The position numbers were made by a program, and so were the translations under genes. This document shows positions 51,848 to 63,599 of a stretch of DNA of 64,000 bases, in pieces. Numbering within the stretch: the first letter of the stretch is position 1; each line of letters opens with the position of its first letter. Below the pieces are notes generated by a model, which saw only the letters and a program-made list of their open reading frames with translations, did no database searches and had not been told where the DNA came from. This DNA is from Rhabdophis nuchalis (lineage: Eukaryota > Chordata > Lepidosauria > Squamata > Natricidae), in assembly GCA_039707465.1 (NCBI GenBank), contig CM077643.1:44706605-44770604 (forward strand), given 5' to 3'.

Positions 51848-52974
51848 TATACCTCCTCCAATTTATTATTGTAGGAAGTTAGCACCCATCCCTCTCCTAG
51901 AGAAATGAAATAGCCTGGGAAATATTGAAAAGGCAGAATATTATATTTCCCTGAATAAGAAATGGGGAAACATGATTTTAGGCAGGAAACAGACTCAATC
52001 TTAATAGCCCCCACCTTTGTTAATGGGCCATTAAAAAAGCCTGGGCCAGTCTATTCTACATAATGAAGATCCCTCCCCTTCAGCTCCAGAGTGATAGGAT
52101 TAAGGCATGATAGTATTAGCCCTTTACCCATCTCACCACAGGGCACCTGGGAAGAAGCAATGCTCAACCAAACTTGGACTCAAAGCACAACTTAAAGAGT
52201 TGCCCCTGCATGGCCCCATAAGAGTCTGACAACCAATCAGAATACATTTCTTACACAGGAACAGGAAACAGAGAGGTGGGGCTGAACAGCATATAAAAAA
52301 ACCCCCAGCAAGTCCCTTTTTTGTCTCTCTTTTCTTCTTCACCCAACATCTGGAAGGATGTGATCCCCATTTTCTGTTCAGGACTAAAGCCATGTGGTCC
52401 TGTCCACCATTAAACCATCTTTCCAAGCAGCCTCTGGGTTTCCAGTCTCCTTTTCCTCACTTGGAGCTGAACCCAGAAGGACATTTCTTCCAACATTATA
52501 TTCCAGTGAATCAGCGAGGTGTCTGGCTGAACTGCTTCTGAATGTTATCTCATTGTTCTGGACTTAAAGAAAATGTTTCAGCCCTTTTTACTGAGGTTCT
52601 GGTAGGTAATTAAATATGGTAATCATTACATTCCAGCATATTTTCATCAAGGTCATCTTCCTTACTTTCCACAAAGATTGTTGCCTAACCAATAGGACCT
52701 TGAAGCATGTCCATCCCACCTAACTCCATTACTCCTCGCTAATGTCAGAACGAAGAGCAATTGGAACTAGTAGACAGGAGGTTGATGTGATGGAACGTGA
52801 GCTTGGAGGAGAAGAGAGGAGACTTCTGACAACCCAGAGCTTTCCCAGAAAGGGACCTGGAGAAAGGGACTGTGCAGTCTCAAACGGGATGGAGAAGTTG
52901 GGAAGAGGTTCAGGGTAGTCCCACCCTATAATCTTTCTGGATATTTTGAGTAAGTGTTAGGAGTATAATCCTAG
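51848..52974. other. Unassigned DNA
   Basis: No recognised repeat. 52265-52330 has an A-rich stretch. No convincing exon. Confidence 0.4.
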
Positions 52975-53364
52975 TGTTGGGTAGGCAATATATATATAAG
53001 CCATGATAACAAATGGTCTTGTCACTTTAAATGTTTGAATGTAATTAGCAGCTGTAATTATCTCAGCAATAAGAGGAAGCCAGGAGCTCTCTCTCTCTCT
53101 TTTTGCTGCTGAGACTGTCTGATTGACTGACTGACTGACTGAACAAGGAAGAATCGTAGATTGCAACTGTAAGCAATTGTTTTTGAGTTAAGGACTGTAT
53201 TTGATTCAATATCTACTATCACTGCTTGTGAAGCAGTCATTTAGTTTTACATCACAAGTAAAGCTACTTGTTTTTACTAGCAGTGTCTGAGACTCTATTT
53301 GTGTGTCTACTAGCAACGTTTCTCTAGCTGCATATTCTGCTGCACAACTTTCTGTCTCCTAAAG

Positions 53365-54441
53365 CAGGGGTCCCCAACCCCCGGGCCGCAGACCGGTGCC
53401 GGTCCGTGGCTGGATGGGAGCTGGGCCGCAAGGCTAGAGAGGAGGAGGGAGGGAGGAGGGGGCTGCCCCCTGAGCAGAGCGCGCAGGAGAACGCAGGCGC
53501 GGCTGTTCGCACCGTTGGAGTGTGACTCTTCCTCCACCCTCGTCGACGGAGGGACTCCTGGACGCCGCCGGACCAGCCACCGATTCCCTCCCCTGCTGGC
53601 ATGCCGGCCACTCGTTTTCATCCAGGGACTGCGGAGGCTCTGCGGGCTGGGGTGGGAACTGGCGGGTTGCTCCGGCGGCGCACAGGAGTCCCTCCGTCGA
53701 CGAGGGTGGAGGAAGAGCCCCCACCATCCTCCTGCGTTCTCCCGCGCGCTCTTCCCAATGGGCTGCCCCCCCCTCCTCCTCCTCTCCAGCCCGGCTCCTA
53801 TCCAGCCACGGAGCCTGACCGAGCGAACGAGCGACCAAACCTGGCAGGCGGGATGAGGAGGCTGGGGGCGGGGGGAAGGGCCAATGATGACGACGACAGA
53901 CACACATAGAGAGACAGAGGGAGGGAGGGAGGGAGGGAGAGAAAGATAGACAGAGACACAGAAGGAGTGATTGAATGAATGAATGCAAGACAGACAGACA
54001 GACAGACACACACACAGAGTGACAGAAATGGGCGGATGAAGGAGAGACACAGAAAGAGAGAAAGAAAGAAAAAAGTGGGAGAGAGAAAGAGAGAGAAAGA
54101 GACAGAAAGGAAAGAAAGAGACAGGAAAAGATACAGAAAGAGGGAAAGAGAAAAAGAAAGAAAGAAATAGAGAGAAAGGGGAAAGAGAGAAAGAAAGAAA
54201 TAGCGAGAGAGAGAAAGAGAGACAGAGACAAAGAAAGAGAAAGAAAGAGAAAGAAAGAACTTATGACCACAGTTGAGGCCAAAAGTTTGGTTGCTAACCA
54301 AGATCATTGTTAAGTGAGTTTCACATTTTCAAAGTTGGCCACGCCCACCCAGTCACATGACTGCTGAGCCCCTCAGCCGGTCCGCAGAATTTTCTTTAAA
54401 ATGAAACCGGTCCCAGGTGAAAAAAAGGTTGGGGACCCCTG
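53365..54441. mobile_element. 1.1-kb hAT-type element, TSD TCCTAAAG
   Basis: Ends CAGGGGTCCCCAACCCCCGG and 'AAAGGTTGGGGACCCCTG', perfect octamers at 53357-53364 and 54442-54449. The inside has a GC-rich part with inverted stretches (53480-53780) and a purine tract (53900-54262). There is no transposase frame. It is a sister of the element that carries the L2 at 36-40 kb. Confidence 0.92.
53900..54262. repeat. (GA)n/(GAAA)n purine tract with (GACA)n block
   Basis: Low-complexity purine run. The GACA/CACA section is an inverse match to the one in the hAT at 20643-22157. Frames across it are low-complexity. Confidence 0.93.
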
Positions 54442-54464
54442 TCCTAAAGGAGAGATCCCCAACA

Positions 54465-55445
54465 GTAGGTTAGAAAGTTATAGGTTTGGTTTGGCAAGAT
54501 TCTGTCTGTTAGGTGTAAGCAAATAAAGGATTGGATTTTGTCATTTCTGGGTTGGGGCTGACGGTCAGGATGGCAGCTGGCAGGATACCAACCTGCCCTT
54601 TGCTAATGTGGATTGTGCGTGTAATAAATTAAAAATGGGTGGGGCTGTGAGCATTCTATTTCAATCTTAATTTTTCAGCACTTCATGGATGCCCTTGGCT
54701 GTGGCTAAAATTTATGGCCGGCCACATCTGTACATAATGATGCTCTATCTCTGTAAGTTAAGAGATTCGCTCCAGGGACATTTTTTTAAATAACACTTCC
54801 CTCTAAAGACAGATAGATAGAATTAGCATCTAAAACGTTTAAAATTAAAACATCAAGAACTAAAACTGAAAGGAAGGAGCTCATAAATTATTTCAGAGCA
54901 AGCTGTCCACACAGAATCCTTTGTCCCTGCCAAAAATGATTTAGGAAGGCAGAAATACTAGATTAAACACAGATTTGTTTGGCTCATTTTTCTAAAAGTC
55001 CAAATTTAACTGATCTGTATATAATACATTAAACGTTCCTGCACAAAAGGCCATCAGGGCTGGCTCAAACATGGGCAGTTCCTTGTATGGTAACCAAGGA
55101 AGAGTAGCTGAATCTCCTTTCAACACTGCTGGATGGACATTTTCCACACTGCGCCTGACAACAGTGGTGTTGGTCATTGAAAAACCCATGCAAACAAATG
55201 ACTCGATTGCATGTCATTTCCTGCCCCAGCATCACTTAACTAAGATACAATAGCTGCTTCTCTCTGCCTAATGGGACGGCTGGCCCAATCTTTGAATGAG
55301 ACCCATCCTGGTCTTACAAGATAGGCCAGACCAAGAAACAGGAGCCAAACTACTTTTCTTTACACTGGTTATATTAATAAGAGAATCTTGTACATCTGAA
55401 TGTGCTTTTCCTCCCCTCTCTTTTATCTTCATGTGAATTTCAGTG
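54465..55445. other. Unassigned DNA
   Basis: No recognised repeat. 54800-55250 looks single-copy, without a convincing exon. Confidence 0.35.
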
Positions 55446-56092
55446 TGTGTGTGTATGAGAGAGAGAGAGAGATAGGGAGGGAGAGGGAGGAAGAGAGAGC
55501 AGAGAGGGAGGGAGAGAGGGAGAGAGAGGGGGGAGAGGCAGAGGGAGAGAGGGAGAGAGGGAGGGAGAGGGAGGGAGAGAGGGAGAGAGGGAGAGAGGGA
55601 GAGGGGGGAGAGGCAGAGGGAGAGAGGGAGAGAGGGAGGGAGAGAGAGGGAGAGAGGGAGAGAGGGGGGAGAGGCAGAGGGAGAGAGGCAGAGAGGGAGG
55701 GAGAGGGAGGGAGAGAGGGAGAGAGGGAGGGAGAGAGAGGGAGAGAGGGAGAGAGGGGGGAGAGGCAGAGGGAGAGAGGGAGAGAGGGAGGGAGAGGGAG
55801 GGAGAGAGGGAGAGAGGGAGAGGGGGGAGAGGCAGAGGGAGAGAGGGAGAGAGGGAGGGAGAGAGAGGGAGAGAGGGAGAGAGGGAGAGAGGGAGAGAGG
55901 GGGAGAGGCAGAAGGAGAGAGGGAGGGAGAAAGAGAGAGAGAGGGAGAGAGGGAGAGAGAGGGGGGAGAGGCAGAGGGAGAGAGGGAGGGAGGGAGAGAG
56001 GGAGAGAGAGGGAGAGAGGGAGAGAGAGCAGAGAGAGAGAAGCAGAGGCAGAGGGAGGGAGGAAGGGAGAGGGAGGGAAGGGGAGGGGTGGG
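55446..56092. repeat. 640-bp (GAGAGG)n-type purine minisatellite
   Basis: Starts with a short GT run, then nearly pure G/A with recurring blocks of GGGGAGAGGCAGAGGG at intervals of roughly 40-120 bp. The open frames on both strands are chance products of a purine strand. Confidence 0.93.
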
Positions 56093-56148
56093 ATACATAC
56101 ATACATACATACATACATACATACATACATACATACATACATACATAC
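56093..56148. repeat. (ATAC)n microsatellite
   Basis: About 14 ATAC units. Confidence 0.95.
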
Positions 56149-56809
56149 ACTGTATATATATTCATATTTTCAGCCCCTTCCTCTGTCTTCTGGGCCTTTG
56201 TAATATTTCTTTCTTCATTGCCTTGGTAACAGGTCTCCCCTATATTTGTCAAGGTCACCCTCTTTACCGCTACGATCTTGCATCCTCAATGTTTATTTGG
56301 GGCTTCTTATACTTTTAAAAAGAGTTTCTAACAGCAAGCCTTTTTGTCAGTGCGAATCTTGCTGCTAATCTTGCATCTAGTATCCGATAATCTTGTTTTC
56401 CTGTTTTTCAACTGAGTGATTATCTGATCCTGTTGTACGTGATGATGAAGCAGTGGTGGTAGAAGCAGAAGGGGAGGAGGGAAGATTTTTTAAATTTCAT
56501 TTTGTTTTTATTTCGTTAAGCATGAATTAGATAACAGATGTAAGATACAAGCATAAACGTGATCATGAATATATGAAATGAATATGAATACAAGGGAATA
56601 TTAGGACAGGGACGGTGGGCATGCTGGTGTCTTATGCACGCCCCTTAAAGACCTCTTAGGAATGGGGCGAGGTTGACAGTAGACAGTCTAAATTTCAAGG
56701 TTTGGGGGCTTGGGGAAGAAACCACCGAGTCGCGTAATGTATTCCAGATATTGACCACTGTTGCTGAAGTCGTATTTTCTGCAACCGACTTTGGAGCGGT
56801 TTAACCTTA
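56149..56809 (-). mobile_element. Unassigned, then antisense LINE piece (about 56500-56809)
   Basis: 56600-56809 appears to be the left half of a LINE interrupted by the L2. The right half starts at 61393 ('AGTTTGTATCTATTGTG') and its complement reads 'RRVLHSSARNRIPYATR'-like CR1/RTE C-terminal text. 56149-56500 is unassigned. Confidence 0.5.
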
Positions 56810-59800
56810 TTTTTATTTTTTATTTTATTAAATTTATACCCCGCCCTTCTCCTTGTTAGGACCCAGGGCGGCGCACAGGCATTATTAAAACCACAAAAAT
56901 ACAATAAATATCAATTTAAAATATATTAAATTAGATTAACCCGTGCTAAAACCCATGTTAAAAACCTTCCCAAATTATAATTTTTTTTTTTTTTTTAAAG
57001 TCAGGAACAGGGGGCTATCCTAGGCCGGCTTGTTGAAATAAATACGTCTTAAGACGTTGGCGGAAGAGACGGAGGTCCGAGATAGTGCGAAGGTCGGGGG
57101 GTAGGTCGTTCCAGAGGGCCGGGCCCGCCACAGAGAAGGCCCTTCCCCTGGGTGTCGCCAACCGGCATTGCCCCGTCGACGGCACCCGGAGAAGGCCCTC
57201 TCTGTGGGAGCGGATCGGACGAAGGGATGTATGGGGCAGGAGGCGGTCTCGTATATAGCTAGGCCCCGAGCCATGGAGCGATTTAAAGATGGTTGTCAAC
57301 ACCTTGAAGCGCACTCGAAAGGCCACAGGCAGCCAGTGCAGCTCGCGCAGGAGAGGTGTTACGTGGGTTTGCCTTGAGGCACCCATAATCACCCGCGCGG
57401 CCGCATTCTGTACTAACTGTAGCTTTCGAGTGCACCTCAAGGGGAGCCCCATGTAGAGAGCGTTGCAGTAATCCAGCCGGGATGTCACAAGCGCTTGAGT
57501 GACTGTGCGAAGGGCTCCCCGGTCCAGTAAGGGGCGCAACTGGCGTATCAGGCGTACCTGATAGAATGCCCCCCTGGCCACGGCTGCCACATGGTCCTCC
57601 ATGGACAGCCGGGAATCCAGGAGGACACCCAAGTTGCGCGCCCTCTCCACGGGGGCCAGTTGTTCGCCCCCAATGGCCAGTGTTGGACTTAACTGGCTGA
57701 ACCGGGGTGCCGGAAACCACAGCCACTCGGTCTTGGACGGGTTGAGTTTGAGTTTGTTACTACCCATCCAGATCCGTACGGCCTCTAGACACCGGGACAG
57801 CACTTCGACGGCATCGTTGGGGTGGTTTGGGGTGGATATGTACAACTGAGTGTCATCAGCGTACAGATGGTATTCCACCCCAAAACCACGGATGATCTCG
57901 CCCAGCGGCTTCATATAGGTGTTGAACAGAAGGGGAGAGAGGACCAACCCCTGAGGGACCCCACATATGAGGGGCCTCGGGGACGACCTCTGCCCTCCTG
58001 CCAACACCCATTGCGACCGACCAGAGAGGTAGGATGAGAACCACCGTAGAACGGTGCCTCCCAACCCCAACCCCCCCAATCAGTGCAATAAGATACCATG
58101 GTCGATGGTATCAAAAGCCGCTGAGAGGTCTAATAGGACAAGGATAGAGGAACAACCTCTATCCCGTGCCCTCCAGAGATCATCAACCAACGCGACCAAT
58201 GCCGTCTCGGTGCTGTGACCGGGCTGGAAGCCGGACTGGCACGGGTCTAGATAATCAACTTCCTCCAGATGTCGGGGAAACTGTTGAGCCACCACACTCT
58301 CAACAACCTTCACTAAAAAGTGAAGGTTGGAGACGGGACGATAGCTCTCTAATAAAGCCGGGTCCAGGGATGGCTTCTTGAGGAGGGGCCTCACCACCGC
58401 CTCTTTCAAAACGGTGGGCAAGTACCCCTCACTCAGAGATGAATTCACAATGCCCTGGAGCCAGCCTCGTGTCACCTCCCAGGATGCCAGTACAAGCCAG
58501 GAGGGGCACGGGTCCAATAAACATGTGGTGGCTCTAAGGTTCCTCCGCAACCTGTCCATATCCTCGGTAGTAACAAAGTCGAACTCCTCCCAAGGTGTTA
58601 TCTCAAGACCAGCACCGGACGCCCCGACTGGGCCACTAGTGGAGGGCAACTCGTTCCGAATCTGAGTGATTTTGTCCTGCAGAAATACTCCAAATTCCTC
58701 TGCTCGACCCTGCAGAGGGGCTTCCCGCGGCCTCAAATGAAGGAGGGAGCGGGTCACCCCAAACAGGGCGGCAGGGCGGTTTTCCGCGGACGCGATAAGG
58801 GTGGCACAATACTCACGTTTGGCCACTCTTAGCGCCACTAAGTAAGTCCTAATATGGTCTCTCACTAGTGTTCGGTCAGCTTCGGATCGAGAAGATCTCC
58901 ACCTACTCTCTAGGCATCTCTTGCGGCGTTTCATCTCCCGAAGCTCCTCGGTAAACCAAGGAGCCTGGGTGACTCGACGCCGCATGAGAGGCCGCAAGGG
59001 CGCGACTCGGTCCAAGGCCCCCGTGGCCGCACTATACCACGCGGCCACTAGGTCCTCAGTCGAGCCGCGGGGCAGGGATACAGGTACTGGCCCAAGCTCC
59101 CTCTGGAACCTTTCCGGGTCCATCAGGCGCCTGGGGCGGAACCAACTTGGTGTTTCCGGTTCCGCCTCCCCGCGGTGAGGTGTGACGGTTGGAAAGTCTA
59201 TCCGAAGGAGAGAGTGATCTGTCCATGACAAGGGTAAGATGACTAAATCCCCTGTTCCGAGATCACTAATCCAGTGTCCAGAGACAAAAATCAGATCCAG
59301 CGTGTGTCCTCCCTCGTGAGTGGGGCCCTGAACTACTTGGGTCAGGTCCATGGCCGTCATGGAAGCCATGAACTCCCGAGCTACCTCGGATGTTTCGCCC
59401 GCCGATGGCAGGTTAAAGTCCCCCATGACTATAGGTCTGGGGGTCTCCACCGCCATCGCGGCGATCACCTCGAGTAGCTCGGGCAGGGCTGCTGTTACAT
59501 AGCAGGGAGCCAGGTATACAAGCAGCAAGCCCAACTGCCTCCCTAGGCCCCATTTCACGAAGAGGGACTCACAGCCGGTCGTCTGAGGCACAGTGGTCTC
59601 CTTCGGCTCCAGACTTTCCTTAACAATAACCGCCACCCCCCCACCCCTGCCTAGGGCCCTAGGCCGATGAAATGCACGGTAGCCTGGTGGGCACATTTCC
59701 ACAAGGGGTAAACCCCCCTCGGGGCCCAACCAGGTTTCCGTAATTCCCACCAGGTCCGGGTCCCCCTCTGACACAAGGTCATTTATGAGGGGGGCTTTGT

Positions 59801-61385
59801 TCACCACGGACCTGGCGTTGCAGAACATCAGCCTGGGCCCCCGGCTCTGTAATCCCTGACCGCCTAGCCCACGAGTGGAGTACAGGGGGTTGGGGCAAGC
59901 GACCGCTCGTAACCAGCGACCACGAGCCTCCAACCCACGATGGACATCCTGCCTCCCACCGCCCCTGCCCCTCCCCAAGACCAATCGAATGGGACGGCCC
60001 TCAACAGAGACAACCCCCAATCCCCCCTCCCTAATGGACCCCTCCTTTATCCTACTTCCGCCAGCCGGCCCTATATCTTGACCCCCCCCTGACTGAATGA
60101 GCCCTCCCCCCGCCCCAGAACCCCTTAAAAGCCGGATTAAAAATTTGTTTAAAAACCCCCTAAGTTTGCGCTGCGCCCACCTCTCTGGATCAATCAATCC
60201 ATCCTCGAGGTGGGCCCGTGTTAGACCCGGGGGCCAGGCCTGCGAGAGGGGAGACTCCCGCAGGCAAAGAAGGTCTAACCTTGAATACGCTAGCATTCCC
60301 AGGCCACACTGGCTATAAAAGGAGGAACGCTAAAGATGGTAAACATGCTTAAGATGGTAAAATGCATAAAATTATACAACAGCAAGCCCGACTAAAGTGG
60401 CGACAGTGCAGATCGAAAATATATACAGGACGGACGGGTAGGAAAGATATTTAAAAACACATGGGATGGAGAGATCTTTTCCAGGGGGAAGGGAGGGGGG
60501 GCATAAAGATGAATCATAGTACGTATAGATGGTAAAAGTTAGTGGATTTGTGCCTAGTTGTTCATAAGGAGGGAGAATGGTCCAAAAGCCCTCCATGAGT
60601 CCATATCTCTGTCTCTGGCACACCACTCCAGGCTCCTCTCCAGCTGTCGGCTTGGTTCCACTCCGGCCCGTGCCGGGACAAACGCCGGTGCCGGGGCCAT
60701 TTCAGGCCGCCCAACCGCTCCCCGCCACTCAACAGAGATCTTCTACCGGGCTGCGCGGCCGCGCCAGGGCCACGATGGGACCGCGCCAACGCCGGGCCGT
60801 TCCAGGCCTCCTCGCTGCTCGCCATCGCTCACCGCAGCCTCTCCGCCGCAGATCTTCAGCCGCTCAGCGCAGCCGCGCCGGGGCAACGCCACCGCCAACG
60901 TTCCAGGCCGATTCCGAGTCGCTCTGCCACTCGCCACTCGTCCGGCCGTTCCAAGCCTCCCCTGCCGCTTACCGCCACTTGCCGCGACCCCCCATGGCCT
61001 CAGGTCTTCCGTCGCTCACCGCAGTCTCTCCACTGGACTGCAGGGCGAGCTACGAGGCCGCTTCGGGGCCGCTTCAGGGCCACGCTCCAAGGGCCGCGCT
61101 CCAAAGCCACGCCAGCCGCTTCAGGCCGCTCCGCTCCACGCCGCTCGCCCAAACTCGCCAAGCTCTCCCACCTCCGCCGTCACACCCTCCAACATCAAAC
61201 TCACCCGATGTGACGGCGGGCTGTCTCACTTGCTGGGCCGACCCTCAAAGCTGGTCACAGAGGGTCGGCAGCGTCCTCCCAGGCCATCCAAAGCCTACCG
61301 GGAGCTCCCGCATTCAAAAGCCAGCGCCATTCCTCGCGCACACGCAAAACAATTAAGTTTTGTGCGTGCAAAATTAATAGATACA
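56810..61385 (-). mobile_element. Full-length antisense L2-clade LINE, 7-bp TSD AACCTTA
   Basis: Flanked by AACCTTA at 56803-56809 and 61386-61392. The 3' side starts with an (ATTTTT/TTTTA) tail and the 'GGACCCAGGGCGGCGCAC' block. The 5' side has a GC-rich 5' UTR of about 1.1 kb (60300-61385). Coding sequence lies between 57015 and 60296. About 4.6 kb, consistent with an unabridged L2. Confidence 0.87.
57015..60296 (-). pseudogene. L2 LINE endonuclease-RT gene with one nonsense codon
   Basis: Starts at a true ATG (60294-60296) and runs 738 codons to a TGA at 58080-58082. It continues in the same frame for 354 more codons to 57015, for a total near 1,093. The endonuclease spans about residues 155-370, with N160, E187 (TETW), GDFN at 292-295 and D360/H361. 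The RT begins before the stop, and YADD lies at residues 73-76 after it. The stop replaces the Arg in 'HGILLHR'. The other copies read CGA or CGG there, so a CpG transition CGA to TGA explains it. The rest of the frame is undamaged. Its N-terminus is longer than that of the 36-kb copy. Confidence 0.93.
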
Positions 61386-61392
61386 AACCTTA

Positions 61393-61860
61393 AGTTTGTA
61401 TCTATTGTGTACTCGTGTGTTGTTGTGGTTGAAGCTGAAGTAGTCATTGATAGGTAGGACATTGTAGCAGATAATTTTATGTACTACACTTAGGTTGGAT
61501 TGAAGATGGCGAAATTCTAAATTGTCTAAGCCAGGGGTCTCCAACCTTTGCAACTTTAAGTCTGAAGGACTTCAGCTCCCAAAGCTCCCAAAGCTGGCTG
61601 GAGAAGTCTGGGAGCTGAAGTCCTTCAGACTTAAAGTTGCAAAGTTTGGAGACCCCTGGTCTAAGCCCAAAATTTCAAGTCTGGTAGCATAAGGTATTCT
61701 GTTGCGAGCAGAGGAGTGGAGAACTCTTCTCGTGAAATATCTCTGGACTCGTTCGATTGTATTTATGTCTGATACGGAGTACAGGTTCCAGACAGATGAA
61801 CTGTATTCAAGAGTTGGTCTAGCAAAAGATCAGAACAACGAACTCCATGGCATCCTCTTT
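61393..61860 (-). pseudogene. LINE fragment (right half of L2 target), with MITE inside
   Basis: The complement of 61690-61810 reads, with frame breaks, a C-terminal LINE text close to 'RPTLEYSS.VWN' and 'TRRVLHSSA'. Clearly older than the L2. Split also by the MITE at 61532-61658. Clade not certain (CR1/RTE-like). Confidence 0.5.
61532..61658. mobile_element. Palindromic hAT MITE (CAGGGGTCTCCAACC subtype), TSD GTCTAAGC
   Basis: Arms CAGGGGTCTCCAACCTTTGC and the complement, joined by 'CCAAAGCTCCCAAAGCTGG'. Perfect octamers at 61524-61531 and 61659-61666. Confidence 0.92.
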
Positions 61861-61864
61861 CTTG

Positions 61865-62160
61865 CCACAGTTGTTAAGTGAATCAGTGAAATTTTTAAAT
61901 TAGTAACACAGTTGTTAAGTGAATCTGGCTTTCCCATTGATTTTGCTTGTCAGAAGGTTACAAAGAGTGATCACATGACCCTGGGACACTGCAACCGTCA
62001 TAACTGTGAATCAGTTGCCAAGCATCTGAATTTGGATCATGTGTCTATGGGGATGCTGCAATAGTTGTAAGGGCAAAAACAGTCATAAGTCACTTTTTCA
62101 GTGCTGTTGTAACTTTGAACAGTTATTACATGGGCTGTTGTAAGTCAAGGACTATCTGTA
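61865..62160. mobile_element. Fragment of the TTAAGTGAATC-type DNA repeat
   Basis: Contains 'GTTGTTAAGTGAATC' twice, 'TGCTTGTCAGAAGG' and an end 'GTAAGTCAAGGACTATCTG', matching the right end of 4091-4463. The left end is missing. Confidence 0.6.
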
Positions 62161-62660
62161 ATTTACTGCATTCAGTTTTGGTCACCACAATGTAGAAAAA
62201 ACTTGGAGACTCTGGAAAGAGTGCAGAGAAGAGCAACAAAGATGATTAGGGGACTGGAGACTAAAACATATGAAGAACGGTTTCAAGAACCAGGTATGTC
62301 TAGTTTACTAAAAAGGACCAGGGGAGACATGGTAGCAGTGTTCCAATATCTCAGAGACTGCCACAAAGAAGAGGGAGTCAAATTATTCTCCAAAGCACCT
62401 GAGGGTAGAACAAGAAGCAATGGGTGGAAACTAATCAAGGAGAAAAACAACTTAGAACTGATGAGAAATTTTTCCTGACAGTTAGAACAATTAATCAGTG
62501 GAACGGCTTGCCTCCAGAAGTTGTGAACGCCCCAACACTGCAAGTCTTTAAGAAGGTGTTGGATAGCCATTTGCCTGAAATGGTATAGGGCTCCCTGCCT
62601 AGGCAAAGGGTTGGACTAGAAGACCTCCAAGATCCCTTCCAACTCTGATATTGTATTGTA
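62161..62660 (+). pseudogene. CR1 LINE C-terminus and 3' end
   Basis: The sense frame 62203-62478 reads 'ETLERVQRRATKMIRGLETK' and 'LFSKAPEGRTRSNGWKLI', then a frameshift. The 3' end follows, closing with a short (TATTG)n run at 62650-62680. Confidence 0.92.
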
Positions 62661-62760
62661 TTGTATTGCATTGCATTGACAACCTCCATATTTTTCTCAA
62701 TGACAAGTAAATATACTTGCTGAGGGGCCACTTTGACTAAAATTGGCTGGTTTCTCATAA

Positions 62761-62875
62761 TCCTTCCTTCCTTCCTTTCTTCCCTCCCTCCTTCCCTCCC
62801 TCCCTCCTTCCTTCCTTCCTTCCTTCCTTCCTTCCTTCCTTCCTTCCTTCCTTCCTTCCTTCCTTCCTTCCCTCT
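62761..62875. repeat. (TTCC)n microsatellite
   Basis: About 28 TTCC/CTCC units. Confidence 0.95.
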
Positions 62876-62885
62876 CCCCCTGCTT

Positions 62886-62939
62886 AAAGCCATGGAGGAC
62901 ACTGTGATCATTTAATGTTGCAGTGTCCTCCATGGCTTT
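62886..62939. repeat. Perfect 19-bp hairpin
   Basis: AAAGCCATGGAGGACACTG (62886-62904) and its exact complement (62921-62939) with a 16-base loop. It lies between the (TTCC)n run and the tail of an antisense L2. Confidence 0.9.
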
Positions 62940-63085
62940 TATTTATTTTTTTATTTTATTTTATTTTATCAAATTTATATACCGCCCTATCTCCCCTAGG
63001 GGACAAATACAACACAATACAATACAAAACAGTTTAAAATGAATTAAATTAGGGTCTGTGCTAAAAATTTGAATTAGAAAGGCTT
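62938..63085 (-). mobile_element. L2 LINE 3' UTR fragment
   Basis: A (TTTTA)n tail then 'AAATTTATATACCGCCC', the complement of the L2 3' end, and about 80 bp of 3' UTR. Confidence 0.75.
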
Positions 63086-63599
63086 TGAGCACATGTCCCC
63101 AATTTTGGATGCTACTCCATCTGCAACCTGTAAAAACCAAATTCCCTGGGAGGTGCACTCAAAAGCTTAAATGATAGGTTTTATTGAAGGCAGATGAAGC
63201 TCAACTGATTTTATTCATAATACAGAAAATAACAGACATCAAACTAGATTGGTTCTGTGATAAAGTTCCTAGGCGCATAATTGAACACAACAATTTACAC
63301 AATAAATGAAGCAGTAAACCTGTCTCTCGCATCTGGACAAGGAAAACACAATTAATGAAAGGTTTATTGAAAGAGAACATTAAACATACGGACGTCAACG
63401 AAATATCTCAGTGAGACCATCTCAGAGAAAACCAACACAGTCATCTGAATGGCCCAGCAACATCCCTCAACTATTCTTGGATTGGTCATAGATGCACCAA
63501 GAACAGGCTGCTGCAGATGAATGTTTTCCAGATGGGTGGATTACAACTCCCATGGCCATTGACCATTGTAGTTGAAAGGTCCAATTCAGCTGGAAGGAG
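63086..63599. other. Unassigned DNA
   Basis: No recognised element. Confidence 0.4.

Larger units (their letters stand above)
52975..54464 (+). mobile_element. LTR-like element split by a hAT
   Basis: Starts TGTTGGG and ends CCCCAACA, complementary tips as in LTRs. With the hAT removed it is about 405 bp. It has a TATA-like stretch (TATATATATAAGCC at about 52990), a CT-rich region and 'CAAGTAAAGC'. Flanks (CCTAG and GTAGG) do not match well, so the call is weaker than the solo LTR at 24.9 kb. Confidence 0.45.

Noticed and set aside
53310..54307. Long minus-strand frames (up to 282 codons)
   Set aside because: They cross the GC-rich and purine parts of a hAT element whose ends and duplication are clear. 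No transposase motif.
55268..56258. Pro/Ser/Leu-rich or Gly/Glu/Arg-rich frames up to 292 codons
   Set aside because: A consequence of the 640-bp GAGAGG-type tract.
60558..61457. 299-codon plus-strand frame as a proline-rich gene
   Set aside because: It is antisense to the GC-rich 5' UTR of the full-length L2.
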